A stretch of DNA of 16,758 bases from CAZBQG01 sp964493945 (lineage in GTDB: Bacteria > Pseudomonadota > Alphaproteobacteria > Rhodospirillales > UBA2165), in contig CAZBQG010000077.1 of NCBI GenBank assembly GCA_964493945.1, forward strand, positions 1 through 16,758. The letters run 5' to 3'. A program made the translations under genes and the position numbers. How positions within the stretch are numbered: position 1 is the first letter of the stretch; every line of letters begins with the position of its first letter. The notes beneath the pieces were generated by a model that did not search any database, was not told the DNA's origin, and was given only the letters and a program-made list of their open reading frames with translations. This document shows positions 1 to 6,951 of this stretch, one piece after another.

Positions 1-57
1 ATCCGCGAAGGAGGCCGCACCGTCGGTGCCGGCGTCGTCGCGGAAGTCATAGATTAA
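1..57 (+). CDS. tuf: Elongation factor Tu, C-terminal end (partial)
   Basis: The first 18 codons and a TAA stop read IREGGRTVGAGVVAEVID. This matches the conserved C-terminus of EF-Tu, where the REGGRTVGAGVV strand belongs to beta-barrel domain 3. EF-Tu delivers aminoacyl-tRNA to the ribosome as a GTP complex. The rest of the gene lies upstream of the window. A tuf gene directly before rpsJ is the usual order at the str/S10 junction in proteobacteria, so this is probably the tufA copy; the window cannot show whether a second copy exists. Confidence 0.93.
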   Translation: MREGGRTVGAGVVAEVID

Positions 58-71
58 AAGGTAATCATTGT

Positions 72-98
72 CGGCGCCGCTCCTTTGGGCCGGCGCCG
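72..98 (+). promoter_or_regulatory. GC-rich hairpin between tuf and rpsJ
   Basis: An 8-bp perfect stem (CGGCGCCG at 72-79 and again at 91-98, self-complementary) encloses an 11-base loop. It is followed by TCGTCACGATAGG and has no T-run, so it does not look like an intrinsic terminator. It could be an attenuator, a processing site or an mRNA-stabilising stem at the tuf/rpsJ junction. Function is inferred only from position and pairing. I saw no convincing -35/-10 pair in this 62-base gap. Confidence 0.5.
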
Positions 99-119
99 TC
101 GTCACGATAGGCTTGGTAA

Positions 120-431
120 ATGGTGGACAGTCAAAACATACGGATACGGCTCAAGGCGTTTGATCACAGGGTTTTGGATCAATCGACCATCGAGATCGTC
201 AATACGGCCAAGCGGACCGGCGCCCAGGTGCGCGGGCCCATCCCGCTGCCCACCAAGATCGAAAAATATACGGTCCTGCGCTCGCCCCATATCGATAAGA
301 AGTCGCGCGAGCAGTTCGAGATCAGGATCCATAAGCGGCTCCTGGATATTCTCGATCCGACGCCGGAAACGGTCGATGCCCTGATGAAGCTGGATCTTGC
401 TTCGGGCGTCGATGTGGAAATCAAGCTTTAG
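120..431 (+). CDS. rpsJ: 30S ribosomal protein S10 (NusE)
   Basis: S10 of 103 residues, close to the usual 102-104. The core reads IRIRLKAFDHRVLDQ near the N-terminus, then GPIPLPTKIEK, RSPHIDKKSREQFE and a C-terminal GVDVEIKL, all hallmarks of S10. It sits in the head of the 30S subunit; in the family, S10 also acts as NusE in antitermination with NusB. The ATG at 120 is followed at once by GTG at 123. Starting at GTG would give MDSQNIRI, the commoner alphaproteobacterial N-terminus, so the start is uncertain by one codon. The Shine-Dalgarno (SD) candidate AGG at 109-111 is weak. First gene of the S10 cluster. Confidence 0.97.
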   Translation: MVDSQNIRIRLKAFDHRVLDQSTIEIVNTAKRTGAQVRGPIPLPTKIEKYTVLRSPHIDKKSREQFEIRIHKRLLDILDPTPETVDALMKLDLASGVDVEIKL

Positions 432-442
432 GGGTTGAAGCC

Positions 443-1291
443 ATGAGAAGCGGCCTTATCGCACGGAAATTGGGTATGAGTACGGTCTATGGCGAAGACG
501 GAGCCCATTTGCCCGTGACCGTGTTGCAATTGGATAATTGTCAGGTGGTGGCCACCCGTTCGTTCGACACGGACGGCTATACGGCCGTGCAATTGGGCAT
601 GGGTGAGGCCAAGGTCAAGAACGTTACCAAACCCATGCGCGGCTATTATGCCAAGGCAAAGGTGGCGCCCAAGAAAAAGCTGGTTGAATTCCGGGTCTCA
701 GACGACGGGCTTATGGATGTGGGGGCCGAGCTGGCCGCCGATCATTTTCTCGATGGGCAATTTGTCGATGTGATCGGAAACTCAAAAGGCAAGGGATTCG
801 CGGGCGGCATGAAACGCCATGGTTTTGCGGGCCTCAGGGCATCGCACGGCGTATCCATCAGCCACCGGGCCCTCGGATCGACCGGGCAATGCCAGGATCC
901 CGGCAAGGTGTTCAAGGGCAAGAAAATGGCGGGCCAGATGGGCAATAGCCAGGTGACCACCCATAATCTGCAAATCGTTTCCACCGACCCGGAGCGTGGG
1001 CTGATCCTGGTCAAGGGTGCGGTGCCCGGATCCAAGGGCGGCTATGTCATGGTCCGTGATGCCATCAAGAAAGGCCTGCCCGACGGTGTTCCCATGCCCG
1101 GCGCCCTGAAGGGCGGGGCAGCGACACCAGAAGAAGCGCCAGAAGAAGCGCCAGAAGAAGCGCCAGAAGAAGCGCCAGAAGAAGCACCAGAAGAAGCACC
1201 CGTAGAAACTTCGGACGAGGCTCCAGCAGAAACACAAGAAGGCACATCAACTCCCGAGGCGGATGCCGAGGGAGAGGTCAAGGCGGATTAA
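443..1291 (+). CDS. rplC: 50S ribosomal protein L3 with PEEA-repeat C-terminal tail
   Basis: L3 binds the 3' end of 23S rRNA and is an early assembly protein. The N-terminus MRSGLIARKLGMS and the extended loop with GFAGGMKRHGF and RASHGVSISHR are typical. GQMGN around residue 165 holds the glutamine that PrmB methylates in E. coli L3. The ordinary L3 body ends near residue 210-225. This protein is 282 residues long: about 55 extra residues form an acidic tail with six exact PEEA units (residues 229-252), then more Glu/Ala/Thr/Pro-rich sequence to the end. SD AGGGG at 430-434 lies 8 bases before the ATG. The stop is 3 bases before rplD. Confidence 0.97.
   Translation: MRSGLIARKLGMSTVYGEDGAHLPVTVLQLDNCQVVATRSFDTDGYTAVQLGMGEAKVKNVTKPMRGYYAKAKVAPKKKLVEFRVSDDGLMDVGAELAADHFLDGQFVDVIGNSKGKGFAGGMKRHGFAGLRASHGVSISHRALGSTGQCQDPGKVFKGKKMAGQMGNSQVTTHNLQIVSTDPERGLILVKGAVPGSKGGYVMVRDAIKKGLPDGVPMPGALKGGAATPEEAPEEAPEEAPEEAPEEAPEEAPVETSDEAPAETQEGTSTPEADAEGEVKAD
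1127..1198 (+). repeat. Six tandem 12-bp units encoding PEEA in L3
   Basis: Six in-frame 12-base units run without interruption: 1127-1138, 1139-1150, 1151-1162, 1163-1174, 1175-1186 and 1187-1198. The first four read CCAGAAGAAGCG and the last two end in GCA instead of GCG. The near-identity at the DNA level, including wobble bases, points to recent expansion by slippage or unequal exchange. The unit keeps the reading frame, so copy-number change alters only tail length. Confidence 0.95.
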
Positions 1292-1294
1292 GCG

Positions 1295-1915
1295 ATGAAA
1301 TGCCCAATCATAAGCCTCGACAATAAAAAAGTCGGGGATCTGGATCTGGACGAACAGGTTTTTGGCGCGCCCGCCAGGCCTGATCTGATGGCTCGCACCG
1401 TGCGCTGGCAATTGGCCAAGCGCCGGTCCGGGACCCATAAGGTCAAGACCCGCAAGGAAGTTCAGGCCACTTCGGCCAAACCCTTCCGCCAAAAAGGCAC
1501 GGGCCGCGCCAGGCAAGGCAGTGTGACGGCCCCACAATTGCGGGGCGGCGGCGTCGCCTTTGGTCCGGTGCTCAAAAGTCACACGCATTCTCTGCCCAAA
1601 AAAGTGCGCCGCCAGGCGCTGCTTTCCGCCTTCTCGGTCAAGCAGGCCGGCGGCAAATTGGTCATTCTGGATGCGGCCAAGGCGAAAACCCCCAAGACCG
1701 GCGATTTGGCCAAGCAGGTTGAGAAATTGGGTTGGGGCCGGGCCCTGGTGATTGATGGTCCAGAACTGGACGAGAATTTCAGCCGCGCAGCCAGCAACAT
1801 CATTGGGTTGGATCTGTTGCCCCAGCAGGGTGCCAATGTCTACGACATCCTGAACAGCGATCTGCTGGTTTTGACCAAGGATGCGGTGGAGAAACTGGTG
1901 GAGCGTTTGAAATGA
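1295..1915 (+). CDS. rplD: 50S ribosomal protein L4
   Basis: L4 of 206 residues, a normal bacterial length. The long loop that reaches the peptide exit tunnel is recognisable at about residues 45-95, with KPFRQKGTGRARQGS followed by LRGGGVAFGP. The globular rRNA-binding body follows, with the C-terminal sequence VYDILNSDLLVLTKDAVEKL. In enterobacteria L4 represses its own S10 operon through a leader RNA; no equivalent leader is evident here. ATG at 1295 follows the rplC stop by 3 bases. The end overlaps rplW by 4 bases (ATGA), suggesting coupled translation. Confidence 0.97.
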   Translation: MKCPIISLDNKKVGDLDLDEQVFGAPARPDLMARTVRWQLAKRRSGTHKVKTRKEVQATSAKPFRQKGTGRARQGSVTAPQLRGGGVAFGPVLKSHTHSLPKKVRRQALLSAFSVKQAGGKLVILDAAKAKTPKTGDLAKQVEKLGWGRALVIDGPELDENFSRAASNIIGLDLLPQQGANVYDILNSDLLVLTKDAVEKLVERLK

Positions 1916-2235
1916 GAAAACATGATGGCAGGCCACCGAAGATGGACCGGGCGCGCATGTATGACTTGATCCGCTCGCCCGTGATTACGGAAAAATCGAC
2001 CATCATCTCGGAACATAATCAGGTCAGCTTCCGGGTGCCTCTCAAGGCAACCAAGCCCGAAATCCGGGCGGCCATCGAGGGATTGTTCGAAGTAAAGGTC
2101 ACTTCGGTCAACACCATCCGGCAAAACGGCAAGCTCAAAACCTTCCGGGGCCGCAAGGGCAAGCGGCCGGATTTTAAAAAAGCGATCGTTACCCTGGCCG
2201 AGGGTGACTCGATAGATATCACCACAGGGGTCTGA
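1912..2235 (+). CDS. rplW: 50S ribosomal protein L23
   Basis: L23 sits at the exit of the peptide tunnel and docks trigger factor and SRP. The core YDLIRSPVITEKST and the later NTIRQNGKLKTFRGRKGKRPDFKKA are typical. The start at 1912 overlaps the rplD stop (ATGA) and has GGTGGAG at 1897-1903, 8 bases upstream. It gives 107 residues with an N-terminus (MRKHDGRPPK) about ten residues longer than most L23. ATG at 1942 would give MDRARMYDLIRSP, closer to the family. I keep 1912 because of the overlap and SD, but the start is open. L23 is 2 bases from rplB. Confidence 0.94.
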   Translation: MRKHDGRPPKMDRARMYDLIRSPVITEKSTIISEHNQVSFRVPLKATKPEIRAAIEGLFEVKVTSVNTIRQNGKLKTFRGRKGKRPDFKKAIVTLAEGDSIDITTGV

Positions 2236-2237
2236 CG

Positions 2238-3065
2238 ATGACGTTAAAGAATTACAAGCCGACATCGCCGGGCCGCCGCGGGCTGGTCCTGGTTGACCGG
2301 TCTGATCTGTGGAAAGGCAAGCCGGAAAAATCCCTGACAGAGGGCCTCAGGGCCAAGGGCGGGCGCAACAATACGGGGCGCATTACGGCCAGGCGCCGTG
2401 GTGGCGGTCATAAAAAGCGCTACCGCAAGATCGATTTCAAGCGCCGCAAATTCGATATTCCGGCCACCGTCGAGCGCTTGGAATATGATCCCAACCGCAC
2501 CGCCTTCATCGCCCTTATCCGCTACGAGGATGGGGAGCTTTCCTACATCCTGGCGCCCCAACGCATGAATTTGGGTGACCAAGTCATCGCTGGCGAGCGG
2601 GCCGATATCAAGCCCGGCAATGCCATTCCCCTGCGCAACATCCCTACCGGCACCATCGTCCATAATGTGGAAATGAAAATCGGCGCGGGCGGCAAGATCG
2701 CGCGTTCCGCCGGCACTTATGTGCAATTGATCGGCAAGGATCAGGGCTATGCCCAGCTTCGTCTGGGGTCCGGTGAAATCCGCGTGGTCAGGGCCGAATG
2801 CATGGCGACCGTGGGTGCGGTGTCCAATCCCGATCAGGCCAACATAAAACTGGCCAAGGCGGGACGCAACCGGTGGCTTGGCAAGCGGCCATCCGTGCGC
2901 GGCGTTGCCATGAACCCGGTGGATCATCCCCATGGCGGCGGCGAAGGTAAATCATCGGGCGGGCGCCATCCGGTCACCCCCTGGGGTGTGCCGACCAAAG
3001 GCAAACGCACACGATCCAATAAGCGAACCGACAGCCTGATCATGCGTCGGCGGTATAAGAAGTAG
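2238..3065 (+). CDS. rplB: 50S ribosomal protein L2
   Basis: L2 of 275 residues, the normal length, a primary 23S rRNA-binding protein needed for subunit joining and close to the peptidyl transferase centre. The N-terminal MTLKNYKPTSPGRR and GGRNNTGRITARRRGGGHKK, the central SH3-like/OB region and the C-terminal NPVDHPHGGGEGKSSGGRHP are all present. His230 in VDHPHGG corresponds to the conserved E. coli His229. The C-terminal basic end (RTDSLIMRRRYKK) is complete. SD AGGGG at 2226-2230 is 7 bases before the ATG. Nothing odd seen. Confidence 0.98.
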   Translation: MTLKNYKPTSPGRRGLVLVDRSDLWKGKPEKSLTEGLRAKGGRNNTGRITARRRGGGHKKRYRKIDFKRRKFDIPATVERLEYDPNRTAFIALIRYEDGELSYILAPQRMNLGDQVIAGERADIKPGNAIPLRNIPTGTIVHNVEMKIGAGGKIARSAGTYVQLIGKDQGYAQLRLGSGEIRVVRAECMATVGAVSNPDQANIKLAKAGRNRWLGKRPSVRGVAMNPVDHPHGGGEGKSSGGRHPVTPWGVPTKGKRTRSNKRTDSLIMRRRYKK

Positions 3066-3078
3066 GAGAGGAGGAACC

Positions 3079-3357
3079 GTGGCTCGTTCAGTATGGAAGG
3101 GACCCTTCGTCGACAGCTATCTGCTGCGCAAGGCGGAAGATGCGCGCGCGGCAGGGCGCAACGACGTGATCCGGACCTGGTCGCGGCGTTCGACCATCCT
3201 GCCTCAATTCGTCGGCCTGACCTTTGGGGTCTATAACGGCCGCAAATTTATTCCGGTATTGGTGTCTGAAAACATGGTTGGCCACAAGCTGGGCGAATTT
3301 TCTCCGACCCGCACTTTTTTGGGCCACACCGCGGACCGCAAGTCGAAAAGGGAATAG
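3079..3357 (+). CDS. rpsS: 30S ribosomal protein S19
   Basis: S19 of 92 residues, the standard size, lies in the 30S head and pairs with S13 near the A-site. MARSVWKGPFVD, TWSRRSTILPQFVG, VYNGRKFIPV and GHKLGEFSPTRTFLGH are family signatures. The start is GTG at 3079, chosen because it yields the conserved MARS N-terminus and follows a very strong purine-rich SD (AGGAGAGGAGG, about 3064-3074). It is 13 bases after rplB and 3 bases before rplV. Confidence 0.97.
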   Translation: MARSVWKGPFVDSYLLRKAEDARAAGRNDVIRTWSRRSTILPQFVGLTFGVYNGRKFIPVLVSENMVGHKLGEFSPTRTFLGHTADRKSKRE

Positions 3358-3360
3358 GGC

Positions 3361-3741
3361 ATGGGCAAGAAATCAAAACCACGCCGCTTCGCCGATAACG
3401 AGGCCACGGCCTATGGCCGGCTTTTGCGCACCAGCCCGCAAAAACTCAATCTGGTGGTCAAGGATATCCGGGGCCAGAATTGTGAGGCGGCGTTGAATCA
3501 TTTGACCTTTTCCAGGCGCCGTATCGCGGGTGAGGTGAAGAAAATTCTGATGTCGGCAATCGCCAATGCGGAAAACAATCAACAGCTCGATGTGGACCGG
3601 CTTTATGTGGCCGAGGTATCCGTCGGGCGCGAACTGGTCATGAAGCGCTGGCGCGCCCGGGCGCGTGGCCGCGTTGGGCGGATTATCAAACCACTGAGCA
3701 ATTTAACACTGGTCATCCGCGAACGTGAGGAGGCTGCCTGA
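3361..3741 (+). CDS. rplV: 50S ribosomal protein L22
   Basis: L22 of 126 residues. The conserved RTSPQKLNLVVKDIRG helix region is near residues 23-38, and LMSAIANAENN follows at about 63-73. The arginine-rich tip of the beta-hairpin that lines the exit tunnel (MKRWRARARGRVGRI, about 94-108) is intact; this tip is where macrolide-resistance changes occur in other bacteria. SD AAGGG at 3348-3352 is 8 bases before the ATG. The stop TGA shares one base with the rpsC start (TGATG), so the two are probably coupled. Confidence 0.97.
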   Translation: MGKKSKPRRFADNEATAYGRLLRTSPQKLNLVVKDIRGQNCEAALNHLTFSRRRIAGEVKKILMSAIANAENNQQLDVDRLYVAEVSVGRELVMKRWRARARGRVGRIIKPLSNLTLVIREREEAA

Positions 3742-4421
3742 TGGGTCAGAAAGTAAATCCCCTTGGTTTCCGTCTAGGCATAAACCGTACCTGGGATTCA
3801 AGGTGGTATGCCAATGACGAAACCTACGCGACCATGCTGCATGAAGATTTGGCTTTACGTGATTATCTGACGGGCCGGCTGCAGCAGGCAGGGCTCAGCA
3901 AGGTGGTCATCGAGCGGCCCGCGAAAAAGGCGCGAATCACCATCCATACGGCGCGCCCCGGCGTGGTCATCGGCAAAAAGGGCGCCGACATCGAAGTTCT
4001 GCGCCAGGAACTTTCCAGCAAGACCGGCGGCGAGGTTCATTTGAACATCGTCGAGATCCGCAAACCCGAAATTGATGCCCAACTGGTCGCTGAAAATATC
4101 GCCCAGCAACTTCTGCGCCGCATCGCTTTCCGCCGGGCCATGAAACGGTCCGTGCAGTCGGCCATGCGTTTGGGCGCCAAGGGCATCCGGATCAATTGTG
4201 CGGGCCGCCTGGGTGGGGCGGAAATCGCCCGTACCGAATGGTACCGGGAAGGCCAGGTGCCGCTTCATACGTTGCGCGCCGACATTGATTACGGCACGGC
4301 CACGGCCAAGACCACCTATGGCGCCTGCGGCGTGAAGGTGTGGATTTTCCGGGGTGAGATTCTCGAACAAGATCCCATGGCGGTGGATAAACGGGCCCTC
4401 GAACAGCAGCCCGCGCGCTGA
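3741..4421 (+). CDS. rpsC: 30S ribosomal protein S3
   Basis: S3 of 226 residues forms part of the mRNA entry tunnel with S4 and S5. MGQKVNPLGFRLGI opens the protein. A type II KH domain follows, with the RNA-binding GKKG loop at residues 78-81 (GVVIGKKGADIE). The C-terminal domain has RRIAFRRAMKRSVQSAMRLG, where the family's helicase-associated basic residues lie, then GRLGGAEIARTEWYREGQVP. The start overlaps the rplV stop by one base and is preceded by GAGGAGG (3727-3733). A 32-base spacer separates it from rplP. Confidence 0.98.
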   Translation: MGQKVNPLGFRLGINRTWDSRWYANDETYATMLHEDLALRDYLTGRLQQAGLSKVVIERPAKKARITIHTARPGVVIGKKGADIEVLRQELSSKTGGEVHLNIVEIRKPEIDAQLVAENIAQQLLRRIAFRRAMKRSVQSAMRLGAKGIRINCAGRLGGAEIARTEWYREGQVPLHTLRADIDYGTATAKTTYGACGVKVWIFRGEILEQDPMAVDKRALEQQPAR

Positions 4422-4453
4422 TCGGGCCAGGCCAGGTATAAGGCAACAGGCAG

Positions 4454-4876
4454 ATGCTAAATCCAAAACGGACAAAATACCGCAAGGCCCATAAGGGTCG
4501 TATTCACGGGGAAGCCAAGGGCGGGACCCAGTTGAATTTCGGTTCTTTCGGGCTGAAGGCGACGACGCCGGCGCGCATGACCGCGCGCCAGATCGAGGCC
4601 GCCCGGCGGACCATCACGCGCTACATGAAGCGAAGCGGCCGCGTCTGGATCAGGATTTTCCCCGACGTGCCCGTATCCACCAAGCCGGCCGAAGTGCGCC
4701 AAGGCAAGGGCAAGGGCAATCCTGAATATTGGATTTGCCGGGTCAAGCCGGGCCGCATCATGTTCGAGGTTGACGGTGTGTCGGCCGAGGTTGCCAAACG
4801 GGCCTTCGAACTGGCCGCGGCCAAGCTGCCCAATCAGACCCGCTTCGTGCAGCGGTTGGGTACGGGGGGAGAATAG
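4454..4876 (+). CDS. rplP: 50S ribosomal protein L16
   Basis: L16 of 140 residues binds at the base of the A-site finger and contacts tRNA in the A site. MLNPKRTKYRKAHKGR, FGLKATTPARMTARQIEAAR and GKGKGNPEYWICRVKPG are diagnostic. Arg82 before QGKGKGN corresponds to the arginine hydroxylated by YcfD in E. coli L16; whether that occurs here cannot be told. The start ATG is conserved although the SD is poor (ACAGG near 4446-4450). The stop is 2 bases before rpmC. Confidence 0.97.
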   Translation: MLNPKRTKYRKAHKGRIHGEAKGGTQLNFGSFGLKATTPARMTARQIEAARRTITRYMKRSGRVWIRIFPDVPVSTKPAEVRQGKGKGNPEYWICRVKPGRIMFEVDGVSAEVAKRAFELAAAKLPNQTRFVQRLGTGGE

Positions 4877-4878
4877 AG

Positions 4879-5076
4879 ATGAAGTCCGAGGATATTCGCG
4901 CGAAAAGCACAGATGAGCTGACCGAACAATTGGGTGAGCTGAGCAAGGAAGCCTTCAATCTGCGTTTCCAGGTGGCCAGCGGGCAATTGGAAAATACCGC
5001 GAGAGTGCGTGAGGTGCGGCGCGATGTGGCGCGCATCAAGACCATTTTGAAACAAAAAAACGATGCCGGGACCTAA
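4879..5076 (+). CDS. rpmC: 50S ribosomal protein L29
   Basis: L29 of 65 residues is a small two-helix protein beside L23 at the exit tunnel. KSTDELTEQLGELSKEAFNL and RFQVASGQLENTARVREVRR match the family's helix-turn-helix hairpin. A strong G-rich SD (GGGGGGAG, 4864-4871) is 7 bases before the ATG. The gene sits between rplP and rpsQ in the invariant order. The stop codon TAA forms part of the rpsQ SD. Confidence 0.95.
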   Translation: MKSEDIRAKSTDELTEQLGELSKEAFNLRFQVASGQLENTARVREVRRDVARIKTILKQKNDAGT

Positions 5077-5088
5077 GGAGCGGAAGTC

Positions 5089-5325
5089 ATGTCAAAGCGG
5101 GTAATGCAAGGCGTCGTGGTCAGCGACAAAATGGAAAAGACGGTGGTGGTCAATGTGGAGCGGCGGTTCAAGCATCCGCTTTACAAGAAGTTCATCCGCC
5201 GTTCGAAGAAATATCTGGCCCATGACGAGGCCAATCAATGCAAGGAAGGCGATGTGGTCAATATCCGCGAAAGCCGTCCCTTGTCGAAGCGCAAGAAATG
5301 GGAAGTGGTTCCCGCCGGAAGCTGA
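5089..5325 (+). CDS. rpsQ: 30S ribosomal protein S17
   Basis: S17 of 78 residues is an OB-fold primary 16S rRNA-binding protein. MQGVVVSDKMEKTVVVNVER, HPLYKKFIRRSKKYLAHDE and the ESRPLSKRKKWEV end are typical. The SD AAGGAG (5075-5080) overlaps the rpmC stop and lies 8 bases before the ATG. It is the last gene of the S10 cluster. The following 44-base spacer to rplN has a small imperfect stem (GGCTCC with GGA-T-GCC, 5326-5342) but no terminator or obvious promoter, so transcription probably continues into spc. Confidence 0.96.
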   Translation: MSKRVMQGVVVSDKMEKTVVVNVERRFKHPLYKKFIRRSKKYLAHDEANQCKEGDVVNIRESRPLSKRKKWEVVPAGS

Positions 5326-5369
5326 GGCTCCATGGGGATGCCAGTGAATAGAAGAGTAAGGATTTAACG

Positions 5370-5738
5370 ATGATACAAATGCAAACCACCTTGGAAGTCG
5401 CCGATAATTCCGGCGCCCGGAAGGTGCAATGTATCAAGGTGTTGGGTGGCTCGAAGCGTAAAACCGCCTCGGTTGGCGACCTGATCGTGGTTAGCGTCAA
5501 GGAAGCCATTCCCAGGGGCCGGGTGAAAAAAGGCGAGCTGCACCGCGCCGTGGTGGTCAGAACGGCCAAGGATATCCGCCGGTCCGATGGCTCGACAATC
5601 CGCTTTGACCGCAACGCGGCCGTCTTGATCAGCCCCCAGGCCGAGCCCATCGGCACGCGCATCTTCGGCCCCGTCACCCGTGAATTGCGGGCCAAGAATT
5701 ACATGAAGATTATTTCCCTTGCCCCCGAGGTGTTGTGA
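5370..5738 (+). CDS. rplN: 50S ribosomal protein L14
   Basis: L14 of 122 residues, the exact usual length, contacts L19 and 16S rRNA in an intersubunit bridge. MIQMQTTLEVADNSGARKVQ, GDLIVVSVKEAIP and RFDRNAAVLI are hallmarks, as is the C-terminal GTRIFGPVTRELR segment. The SD AAGGA (5358-5362) is 7 bases before the ATG. It begins the spc cluster. Its TGA shares one base with the rplX ATG. Confidence 0.97.
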   Translation: MIQMQTTLEVADNSGARKVQCIKVLGGSKRKTASVGDLIVVSVKEAIPRGRVKKGELHRAVVVRTAKDIRRSDGSTIRFDRNAAVLISPQAEPIGTRIFGPVTRELRAKNYMKIISLAPEVL

Positions 5739-6061
5739 TGGCCGCCAAGTATAAAATCCATAAGGGCGACAAGGTCATCGTGCTCAGCGGGCGCGACAAG
5801 GGAAAGATCGGCGAAGTGCTGAACATGATTCCCAGCCAGTCCCGCGCCGTCGTGCAGGGCGTCAATATGGTCAAGCGGCATACGGCACCTGGTGGCATGA
5901 ATGCAGGCGGCATCGTCGAGAAGGAAGGTGCTGTCCATATTTCCAATCTGGCCCATCTGGATCCCAGCGACGACAAGCCGACCCGCATCGGCTATCGCGT
6001 TCTGGACGATGGCCGCAAGGTGCGCTACGCCAAACGTTCCGGCGAAGTAATTGATATTTAA
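5738..6061 (+). CDS. rplX: 50S ribosomal protein L24
   Basis: L24 of 107 residues is an assembly initiator that binds 23S rRNA domain I. The KOW motif is near residues 7-30 (IHKGDKVIVLSGRDKGKIGE). PGGMNAGGIVEKEGAVHISN and the C-terminal KPTRIGYRVLDDG follow. I start at ATG 5738, which overlaps the rplN stop by one base and gives MAAKYKIHKGD; a GTG at 5735 is in frame one codon upstream but gives no better N-terminus. It ends 10 bases before rplE. Confidence 0.95.
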   Translation: MAAKYKIHKGDKVIVLSGRDKGKIGEVLNMIPSQSRAVVQGVNMVKRHTAPGGMNAGGIVEKEGAVHISNLAHLDPSDDKPTRIGYRVLDDGRKVRYAKRSGEVIDI

Positions 6062-6071
6062 GGCTTAACTC

Positions 6072-6611
6072 ATGTCCCGATTGCAGGAATATTACACAGC
6101 CACCGTCAAGCCGGCATTGATCGAGGAATTCGCTTACGGCAATGCCATGCAGGCGCCCAAGCTGGAGAAGATCATCATCAATATGGGCGTGGGCGAGGCA
6201 TCCCAGGACAAGAAAAAAATCGAGAGCGCCCTGGATGAGATGACCTTGATCGCCGGGCAAAAACCGGTGATCACCAAGGCACGCCGGTCCATCGCCTCAT
6301 ATAAGTTGCGCGACGGCATGATCGTCGGCTGCAAGGTGACGCTGCGCGGCGAGCGCATGTATGAGTTTCTCGACCGGTTGGTTACTGTGGCCATGCCCAG
6401 GATCAGGGATTTCAGGGGAATTTCGCCAAAGAGCTTCGACGGGCGCGGCAATTTTGCTGTTGGCCTGAAAGAGCAGATCATTTTCCCCGAAATCAATTAT
6501 GACCGGGTGGAAGAAATCAGAGGCATGGATGTGGTGATCTGCACCAGCGCCAGGACAGACGGGGAAGCCCGGGCCCTGCTTAAGGGTTTCAACGTGCCCT
6601 TTACCGAATAG
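6072..6611 (+). CDS. rplE: 50S ribosomal protein L5
   Basis: L5 of 179 residues binds 5S rRNA in the central protuberance and contacts P-site tRNA and S13. MSRLQEYYTATVKPALIEEF, KIIINMGVGEASQDKK, KPVITKARRSIASYKLRDG and GRGNFAVGLKEQIIFPEI are conserved family segments. A modest SD (AAGG at 6060-6063) overlaps the rplX stop. Length and ends are normal. Confidence 0.97.
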   Translation: MSRLQEYYTATVKPALIEEFAYGNAMQAPKLEKIIINMGVGEASQDKKKIESALDEMTLIAGQKPVITKARRSIASYKLRDGMIVGCKVTLRGERMYEFLDRLVTVAMPRIRDFRGISPKSFDGRGNFAVGLKEQIIFPEINYDRVEEIRGMDVVICTSARTDGEARALLKGFNVPFTE

Positions 6612-6632
6612 ACGGAACTCAGGAGTCAATGG

Positions 6633-6938
6633 ATGGCTAAAAAAAGTGTCTTGGAGAGGAATAGAAAGCGGATGCGCATGTCCAAAAAATATGCGTCCAA
6701 GCGGGCCCAGCTTAAAAAGCTGGCGCGTGACCGGGGAATGTCGCCCGAGGACCGCTTTAATGCTCAGCTTAAGCTGGCCCAATTGCCGCGCAATTCGTCG
6801 CCGTCGCGTATCCGGCTGCGCTGTGAGTTGAGCGGCAGGGGCAGGGGCAATTACCGTAAATTCCGCCTTTCACGCATCGCTTTGCGTGATCTTGCATCGC
6901 TGGGACAAATTCCCGGCATGGTCAAATCGAGTTGGTAA
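6633..6938 (+). CDS. rpsN: 30S ribosomal protein S14 (zinc-free type)
   Basis: S14 of 101 residues in the 30S head. The long proteobacterial form is shown by MAKKSVLERNRKR at the start and by LPRNSSPSRIRLRCELSGRG with SRIALRDLASLGQIPGM near the end. It has a single cysteine and no CxxC pairs, so it is the C-minus form that does not bind zinc. The SD AGGAG (6621-6625) is 7 bases before the ATG. A nearby ATG at 6629 is out of frame and not used. Confidence 0.97.
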   Translation: MAKKSVLERNRKRMRMSKKYASKRAQLKKLARDRGMSPEDRFNAQLKLAQLPRNSSPSRIRLRCELSGRGRGNYRKFRLSRIALRDLASLGQIPGMVKSSW

Positions 6939-6951
6939 CGGGAGAATTTGG

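Noticed and set aside
1042..1281. Long open frames on the minus strand across the L3 tail (Ala/Ser/Gly- and Leu-rich repeats)
   Set aside because: They are the complement of the 12-bp PEEA repeat, which leaves no stops in several frames. There is no SD, no homology, and they lie fully inside rplC.
5326..5369. A terminator between the S10 and spc clusters
   Set aside because: Only a weak bulged stem with no T-run is present, so continuous transcription is more likely.
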